Below, piece by piece: positions 5,371-9,936 of a stretch of 9,936 bases of DNA. The translations under genes were made by a program, and so were the position numbers. This DNA comes from Dehalococcoidales bacterium (GTDB taxonomy: Bacteria > Chloroflexota > Dehalococcoidia > Dehalococcoidales > UBA2162), in contig JAENIS010000088.1 in assembly GCA_016844285.1 (NCBI GenBank), forward strand, positions 1 to 9,936, written 5' to 3'. The number at the start of each line of letters is the position of its first letter. Position 1 is the stretch's first letter. The notes beneath the pieces are model-generated. The model was not told the DNA's origin and ran no database searches. It saw only the letters and a list, made by a program, of their open reading frames with translations.

Positions 5371-6234
5371 ATAGTTATCACAGAGTTCTGGAGATGGAAA
5401 GAGTATACCTGGAAAGCGGAGAAGGACTGGCATGGAGCGGCAACAATCACGGCTGGAATCGATATCGGCTCGGTTAGCTCTCAGGCTGTTATCTTAGCGG
5501 ATAATGAGATATACGCTTTCTCCAGTCTGCGGACAGGTTCCAATAGCCCGGAAAGTGCCATAAAGGCAATGAAGGCTGCCCTGGACATCACGGGAATGCA
5601 GCAAGCTGATATTCAATACATTGTTGGTACGGGTTACGGCCGGGTAAATGTTCCTTTTGGTCAGCGCACCATTACCGAAATCAGTTGTCATGCCCGTGGC
5701 GCCAACTATCTTGACCCGGCGGTGAGAACAATCCTGGACATGGGTGGGCAAGACTGTAAAGCCATCCGCTGCGATGGACATGGGAAGGTAACCCAATTCA
5801 TTATGAACGACAAGTGCGCCGCCGGTACCGGTCGCGGCATCGAAGGTATTGCTCAACTTCTGGAAGTCCCTATCGAGGAAGTGGGGCCAATGAGTCTGAT
5901 GGTAGACACCGAGCCACCACCCGTTTCCACTACCTGCGTTATCTTTGCCAAGAGCGAGGTGATTGGTTTACTCCGCCGGGGATGGAGCAAGCCCCAGGTA
6001 CTGGCGGCTTACTGTTCTTCGGTAGCACGGCGGGTGAGCAATTTTGTACAGCGCCTGGGAGTGGTCAAGGAATTTGCCATCACCGGTGGCATCGCCAAGA
6101 ACATTGGTGTCGTCACCCGAATCGAGAAGGAACTCGGCGTGAAAGCTGTGGAGATAAAACCTGACCCGCAAATCGTGGGTGCCCTGGGGGCGGCCCTTTT
6201 CGGCCGGGACTTGCTTCTGAAATCACGTAAGTAG
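5371..6234 (+). CDS. BadF/BadG/BcrA/BcrD-family ATPase, BcrA-like subunit, probable ATA start
   Basis: From 5371 the protein has 287 residues. It carries a Trp-rich N-terminal arm (TEFWRWKEYTW), phosphate-1 GIDIGS (29-34), TGYGRVNVPF, the intact phosphate-2 motif DMGGQD (123-128), cluster cysteines Cys149 (NDKCAAGTGRG) and Cys189 (STTCVIFAKSEV), and adenosine motif TGGIAKN. The first in-frame ATG (5569) would remove the arm and GIDIGS, so it cannot be the true start. No ATG, GTG or TTG lies between the upstream stop (5356-5358) and 5569. ATA at 5371 stands 5 nt after GGAGG (5361-5365) and is the best start; ATC codons are the alternative. One base change or sequencing error from ATG would explain it. 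The gene shares its frame with the preceding paralog, separated only by one TAG and 12 nt. It likely forms the ATP-hydrolysing electron-activation module with that paralog. Confidence 0.8.
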   Translation: MVITEFWRWKEYTWKAEKDWHGAATITAGIDIGSVSSQAVILADNEIYAFSSLRTGSNSPESAIKAMKAALDITGMQQADIQYIVGTGYGRVNVPFGQRTITEISCHARGANYLDPAVRTILDMGGQDCKAIRCDGHGKVTQFIMNDKCAAGTGRGIEGIAQLLEVPIEEVGPMSLMVDTEPPPVSTTCVIFAKSEVIGLLRRGWSKPQVLAAYCSSVARRVSNFVQRLGVVKEFAITGGIAKNIGVVTRIEKELGVKAVEIKPDPQIVGALGAALFGRDLLLKSRK

Positions 6235-6317
6235 CTAAACGAATAGTATCTTATCCTGCCCGGGTTAATCTATCCTGCCTTGACGGCAACCGCTAACTTC
6301 ACCCTTGATAATCGATA

Positions 6318-7292
6318 CTACTCGCACTGGCCACAAGCCACGAAATGCCCCTTGCCTACATCGAGCAACTTTGGCTCTGCTCCAGAGCAATCCCCTTTTG
6401 CCCGGAAGCAGCGGGGATGAAAACGGCAACCCGGTGGCACATTAATCGGGCTGGGGACTTCGCCACGAAGAATAATCTCCTCCCGTTTCACATCAGGATG
6501 AGAGGGTAAAGCCGCCGAAAAGAGGGCATGCGTATAAGGATGCAATGGGTGTGTAAAGAGTTCCTCACTCTCTGCCAACTCCACAATCTTGCCCAGATAC
6601 ATCACCCCCACCCAGTGGCACATGTACCTCATCGTCCCCAGGTTGTGGGCAATAAGGAGATAGGATATACCTAACGCTTGCTGGATATCCTTGAGCAAAT
6701 TCATCACCGATGCCCGTATCGATACATCCAGACCGGATACAGGCTCATCCAGCACGACCAACTGCGGCCGCAACACTATCGCCCGGGCCAGGGCAATTCG
6801 CTGGCGCTGCCCTCCGCTGAACTCATGGGGGTAATTATTGTCTGACCCGTTAGCCAGCCCTACCTGCGCGATGGCCTCTTTAACCCTATCGTTGACCTCC
6901 GCCCTATTGGTAACACCATTAACGATTAAAGGTTCGCCGACAATAGCGCCGACGCGTAACCGCGGACTGAGTGAGCTAAAGGGGTCCTGAAACATCATTT
7001 GCACCGCACGGTGGTACTGCCGGTCCTTTTCCCTACCGAACCGATTTATATCGTCACCACGGAAGCGGATTGAGCCGGAGGTAGGTTTGTATGCCCTCAG
7101 GAACATCATGGATGTTGTCGTCTTACCACAACCTGATTCGCCCACCAGGCCGAAGGTTTCTCCGGCATTAATGCTAAAATCAATACCGTCTACAGCCTTG
7201 ACCTGGCCAACTGTCTTCGTGTAAACCACATAACTCTTGTTGACCGGAAAATGCTTCTTCAGATTCTCAACAACAAATATCGGTTCAGACAT
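6318..7292 (-). CDS. oppF: Oligopeptide/dipeptide ABC transporter ATP-binding protein (OppF/DppF type)
   Basis: A 324-aa cytoplasmic ATPase of the Opp/Dpp importer family. Walker A GESGCGKTT (51-59), Q-loop FQDPFSSLSP (Gln102), signature SGGQRQR (159-165), Walker B LVVLDEP (178-184, catalytic Glu183), D-loop SGLD and switch His216 (in AHNLGT, with Asn where Asp is usual). The C-terminal oligo_HPY extension has the cysteine pattern GCRFHPRC...C...C (Cys289, 295, 302, 320), a site that binds an iron-sulfur cluster in some relatives. It is the last gene of the minus-strand operon; its ATG overlaps the upstream oppD stop by 8 nt, and GAGG lies 10 nt before it. It converges on the BcrA-like gene with an 83-bp gap. 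The transported solute (peptide, nickel, other) cannot be told; Opp versus Dpp is not distinguishable. Confidence 0.9.
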   Translation of the reverse strand: MSEPIFVVENLKKHFPVNKSYVVYTKTVGQVKAVDGIDFSINAGETFGLVGESGCGKTTTSMMFLRAYKPTSGSIRFRGDDINRFGREKDRQYHRAVQMMFQDPFSSLSPRLRVGAIVGEPLIVNGVTNRAEVNDRVKEAIAQVGLANGSDNNYPHEFSGGQRQRIALARAIVLRPQLVVLDEPVSGLDVSIRASVMNLLKDIQQALGISYLLIAHNLGTMRYMCHWVGVMYLGKIVELAESEELFTHPLHPYTHALFSAALPSHPDVKREEIILRGEVPSPINVPPGCRFHPRCFRAKGDCSGAEPKLLDVGKGHFVACGQCE

Positions 7293-8247
7293 ACCGCCAG
7301 CACCTCACCATATGAGTATCGGAAACCTTTATCTCGGGAGGGAACTCCGGAGAAGTACATTTATCAAATTTCGCCGCACAACGCGCCTGGAAAAGGCAGC
7401 CGTCAGGAGGATTGAGTAACGAGGGTGGCTGTCCTTCGATGCTATATAGCCGGTCCACTTTCTCTTCTATCTTGGGTAATGAACCCAGCAGGGCCTTAGT
7501 ATAAGGATGCATCGCGTTATCCCAGGCCTCTTTTACCGTCGCCCGTTCCACAATCTTACCAGCGTACATTATGGCAACCCGGTGACACATCTTGGCGACA
7601 ATACCCAGGTCATGGGTGATAAAGATGAGGGCCAGATTCTCTTCACGCTGAATATCCCGCAGCAGGTTCAGATACTGCATCTGAATCGTCACATCGAGCG
7701 AAGTCGTCGGCTCATCAGCAATAATAAGCTCGGGACGGCAAGCGATGGCGATTGCCCCGACTACCCGCTGCCTCATCCCACCACTGAACTGATGGGGATA
7801 TTGGTGAACACGGGTTTCGGCAGCGGGGACACCCAACCCACGCATGAGATGCAGCACTCTTTCGCGCAATGCCTTACCTTTGGTATGCTCATGCAGGATA
7901 ATGCCTTCACTCACCTGGTTACCAATGGTGAATACCGGATTAAGGGCAGTCAACGGGTCCTGCAGTATCTCGCTGATATGCTTACCCCGATAGCGCCTCA
8001 TCTCCTTCTCGCTAAGAGTCAGGAGGTCAACCCCATCAAATAATATCTGACCGCCGACGTTAATCCCCGGCTTCGGCACCAGACGAAGGATGGAAAGAGA
8101 GGTCACTGTTTTACCACAACCCGATTCACCGACAATACCTAACGACTCCCCTCTATCCACCGCGAAGCTGACATCGTCTACTGCCTTGACAATACCACGT
8201 CGCAAGATGAAATGGGTCTTCAGATTTTTTACTTCTAGTAGAGCCAT
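7285..8247 (-). CDS. oppD: Oligopeptide/dipeptide ABC transporter ATP-binding protein (OppD/DppD type)
   Basis: A 320-aa ATPase, partner of the OppF-type subunit. It starts MALLEVKNLKTHF. Walker A is GESGCGKT (40-47), Q-loop ILQDPLTALNPV (Gln96), signature SGGMRQR (155-161), Walker B LIIADEP (174-180, Glu179), D-loop TSLD and switch His212 (THDLG). The C-terminal extension has GCLFQARC...C...C (Cys284, 290, 297, 316), the putative Fe-S site known from some DppD proteins. The ATG at 8247 follows GAGG by 10 nt; the stop of oppC is 1 nt upstream and the stop of oppD overlaps oppF by 8 nt, so translation is coupled through the operon. All catalytic motifs are intact. Confidence 0.92.
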   Translation of the reverse strand: MALLEVKNLKTHFILRRGIVKAVDDVSFAVDRGESLGIVGESGCGKTVTSLSILRLVPKPGINVGGQILFDGVDLLTLSEKEMRRYRGKHISEILQDPLTALNPVFTIGNQVSEGIILHEHTKGKALRERVLHLMRGLGVPAAETRVHQYPHQFSGGMRQRVVGAIAIACRPELIIADEPTTSLDVTIQMQYLNLLRDIQREENLALIFITHDLGIVAKMCHRVAIMYAGKIVERATVKEAWDNAMHPYTKALLGSLPKIEEKVDRLYSIEGQPPSLLNPPDGCLFQARCAAKFDKCTSPEFPPEIKVSDTHMVRCWRYV

Positions 8248-8248
8248 A

Positions 8249-9136
8249 TTATAACTGCCTCAATCTAGGATCTAATCTATCTCTGAGCCAATCACCCATC
8301 AGGTTAAAGGCAAACACGGTCAAAGCTAGCGCCATGCCGGGAAAGAAGGCAATCCACCAAGCACTGGTAATATAGCCCCTCCCTTCGGATACCATCTGCC
8401 CCCAAGAGGCAGTCGGCGGCGGTATGCCGGCGCCAAGGAAACTGAGCGATGCTTCAAAAAGGATAACGGTACCGATTTGGAGACTGGAAAGCACCATAAA
8501 GGTGTTAAAGATGTTGGGCACAATGTGTACCCACATGATGCGCATCGGGGAACAACCTGACACCTTGGCTTGCAGGATATAATCTTCCTTCATCACGCGC
8601 AGGGTCTCACCTCGCTGCAACCGGGTCCAGCGAACCCACATTGTGGACGTAATCGCCAGGATGACGGTACCCATGCTGGGACCAAGTGTCATCGCAAATA
8701 CGATGGCGAGTAGCAGGGTTGGCAAGGACATGATACTATCTACCATCCTCATAATAATGGAACCAAATACTCCTCCGTAATAGCCGGCCATAACACCCAG
8801 GGCATATCCGACTCCGCCCGCTATCCCGACGCAGGAAAATGCCACCACCAGGCTAACCCTGGCGCCATAGAAGATTCTGGTCAACAGGTCCCGCCCCAGG
8901 GTATCGGTGCCAATCGGGTTTACCCAGTCGCCTCCTGCCTGCCACGCCACCGGCTTCAGCCGGTTGGGCAGGTCTACGGCGTAAGGGTTGTGGGGGCTGA
9001 CCAGGGGGGCGAAAATGGCAACGAAGGCGAGCGTACCAAGCACAATCATGGCGAACCAGGGTAACCTTCTCAGTTCGCGTACCCATGCCCGGCGCTTTGG
9101 TTTAAATACGGCAGCTGCCTGTTCTGCGATAGCCAT
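8249..9136 (-). CDS. oppC: Oligopeptide/dipeptide ABC transporter permease (OppC/DppC type)
   Basis: A 295-aa inner-membrane permease. A basic cytoplasmic N-terminus (KPKRRAWVRELRR) leads into TM1 (about 27-47), followed by the family motif NPIGTDTLGRDLLTRIFYGARVSL (73-96) and five more membrane segments (about 93-120, 130-150, 155-170, 212-236, 260-282). The EAA loop AKVSGCSPMRIMWVHIVPN (190-208) contacts the ATPases. The C-terminus FNLMGDWLRDRLDPRLRQL is typical of the family. The ATG at 9136 has GAGG 6 nt upstream and lies 8 nt after the oppB stop. Confidence 0.93.
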   Translation of the reverse strand: MAIAEQAAAVFKPKRRAWVRELRRLPWFAMIVLGTLAFVAIFAPLVSPHNPYAVDLPNRLKPVAWQAGGDWVNPIGTDTLGRDLLTRIFYGARVSLVVAFSCVGIAGGVGYALGVMAGYYGGVFGSIIMRMVDSIMSLPTLLLAIVFAMTLGPSMGTVILAITSTMWVRWTRLQRGETLRVMKEDYILQAKVSGCSPMRIMWVHIVPNIFNTFMVLSSLQIGTVILFEASLSFLGAGIPPPTASWGQMVSEGRGYITSAWWIAFFPGMALALTVFAFNLMGDWLRDRLDPRLRQL

Positions 9137-9144
9137 TCTTTACC

Positions 9145-9936
9145 TCACGAGGTTACTCTAATTCTAGGGTCGACATATCCGTACGCAATGTCGACGGCGA
9201 GATTAAGACCAACGATAAAAATCGACTGCATAATGGCGCATGTCTGCACCAGTGGGTAGTCACGGAAAACAATCCCTTCGTAAGCCAGCCTCCCTACTCC
9301 CGGCCAGGCAAAAACGGTCTCAATGACAATCGTACCACTGAAGATAACCCCCATCTGCATACCAACAAAAGTCATGTATGGAATGAGGGCATTCCTCAGG
9401 GCGTGTTTCCACAGTACCACTGGTGTGGACAACCCTTTGATGCGCGCCAGCTTGATAAACTCACTATCCATCAGGTCTACGGTACTGGAGCGAAGCAGGC
9501 GCATTCCAGCGGCAAGAGTCGCGAAGGCTAAAGAAAAAGCGGGTAAGATGTAATGGTCAAGGCCTCCCATTCTGGCTGCCGGCAGCCACATCAGACGAAC
9601 GGCGAATACATCCATCAGCATCAAGCCTACCCAGAAAGAGGGCGCGGCTATCCCGATAACAGCAAACACCCTGGTCCAGGTATCCAGGGGACTACCCCGA
9701 TTCGCCCCGGCCAGCACTCCCAGTGGTATGGCCATACTGATAGAAAGGAGGATAGCCAGTCCGGAAAGCCGGAGGGTATTGGGCAAACGGCTCCAAAAAA
9801 GCTCGGTGGTCGGCCGGCCAAATCTGATTGACTTGCCGAAGTCGCCGTGCAGTAAGCCACCAATAAACTCGATAAACTGGATATGGTACGGGCGGTCTAA
9901 TCCCAGCTGTTTAATCATATACTGTCTATCCTGTTC
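9145..9936 (-). CDS. oppB: Oligopeptide/dipeptide ABC transporter permease (OppB/DppB type), 5' end outside window
   Basis: The frame is open from the right edge of the window to a TGA at 9147-9145, giving 263 residues of a protein usually 305-340 aa long; TM1 and the start lie beyond the edge. The visible part begins EQDRQYMIKQLGLDRPYHIQF. An internal ATG (9918) lies inside this conserved QLGLDRP segment and is not the true start. Visible marks are GDFGKSI, RLPNTLRLS, the segment APSFWVGLML, the EAA loop ARIKGLSTPVVLWKHALRNALIP, ETVFAWPGVGRLAYEGI and the C-terminal DIAYGYVDPRIRV. It forms the translocation pathway with OppC. It is the first visible gene of the operon; the substrate-binding protein, if encoded here, would lie upstream (right of the window). 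Confidence 0.92.
   Translation of the reverse strand, partial: EQDRQYMIKQLGLDRPYHIQFIEFIGGLLHGDFGKSIRFGRPTTELFWSRLPNTLRLSGLAILLSISMAIPLGVLAGANRGSPLDTWTRVFAVIGIAAPSFWVGLMLMDVFAVRLMWLPAARMGGLDHYILPAFSLAFATLAAGMRLLRSSTVDLMDSEFIKLARIKGLSTPVVLWKHALRNALIPYMTFVGMQMGVIFSGTIVIETVFAWPGVGRLAYEGIVFRDYPLVQTCAIMQSIFIVGLNLAVDIAYGYVDPRIRVTS

Noticed and set aside
6252..6279. Direct repeat TATCCTGCC twice, 10 bp apart, in the convergent gap
   Set aside because: Two 9-mers in a short gap could be chance. There is no hairpin, no T-tract and no third copy.
7507..8043. 178-codon plus-strand frame opposite oppD
   Set aside because: It lies wholly antisense to a gene with all ABC ATPase motifs intact, and it has no Shine-Dalgarno or recognisable domain.
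1..9936. CRISPR array, rRNA, riboswitch, origin, transposase or integrase
   Set aside because: I saw no regularly spaced repeats, no rRNA-like sequence, no transposase or integrase motifs and no DnaA-box cluster on either strand.

Overview
The window looks like a chromosomal segment of an anaerobic bacterium. The best guess is a Chloroflexota (Dehalococcoidia-like) lineage, inferred from gene content (CaiB-type CoA-transferases, BcrA/BcrD-type ATPases, Opp/Dpp transporter, solitary HicB) and from intergenic hairpin repeats of a style I associate with such genomes. No rRNA or marker gene in the window fixes the taxonomy.

Layout. (1) 1-224: the C-terminal end of a nitroreductase-family flavoprotein, cut by the window edge. 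(2) 282-443, minus strand: a 53-codon Cys-rich miniprotein with its own promoter, facing a tRNA promoter across a near-perfect 31-nt palindrome at 503-533. (3) 600-883: three tRNA genes, Leu(GAG), Leu(CAA) and Gln(TTG), all with encoded CCA. (4) 914-1842: an AT-richer stretch with an unrecognised 226-aa protein that probably starts at TTG, and a solitary HicB-like antitoxin. (5) 1861-4343: two overlapping family III (CaiB/BaiF) CoA-transferase genes. The first has Ser where the catalytic Asp belongs; the second keeps the Asp. (6) 4344-4593: an intergenic region with two hairpin repeats and a sigma70-type promoter. (7) 4594-6234: two tandem ATPases of the BadF/BadG/BcrA/BcrD family. They resemble the BcrD-type and BcrA-type subunits that drive ATP-dependent low-potential electron transfer in benzoyl-CoA reductase and 2-hydroxyacyl-CoA dehydratases. 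The second has no ATG, GTG or TTG at its proper N-terminus and seems to start at ATA behind a strong Shine-Dalgarno. (8) 6318-9936, minus strand: an oppBCDF/dppBCDF-type peptide or solute ABC transporter operon, running from a partial oppB at the right edge to oppF.

How they may fit together (inference). The CoA-transferase pair would activate an organic acid to its CoA thioester. The ATPase pair would then supply electrons to a radical-type dehydratase or dearomatising reductase. The catalytic HgdAB/BcrBC-type subunits are not in the window, so the partner must be encoded elsewhere or the module does something else. The convergent Opp-type transporter could import a peptide or another organic substrate, but nothing here ties it to the CoA module beyond adjacency.
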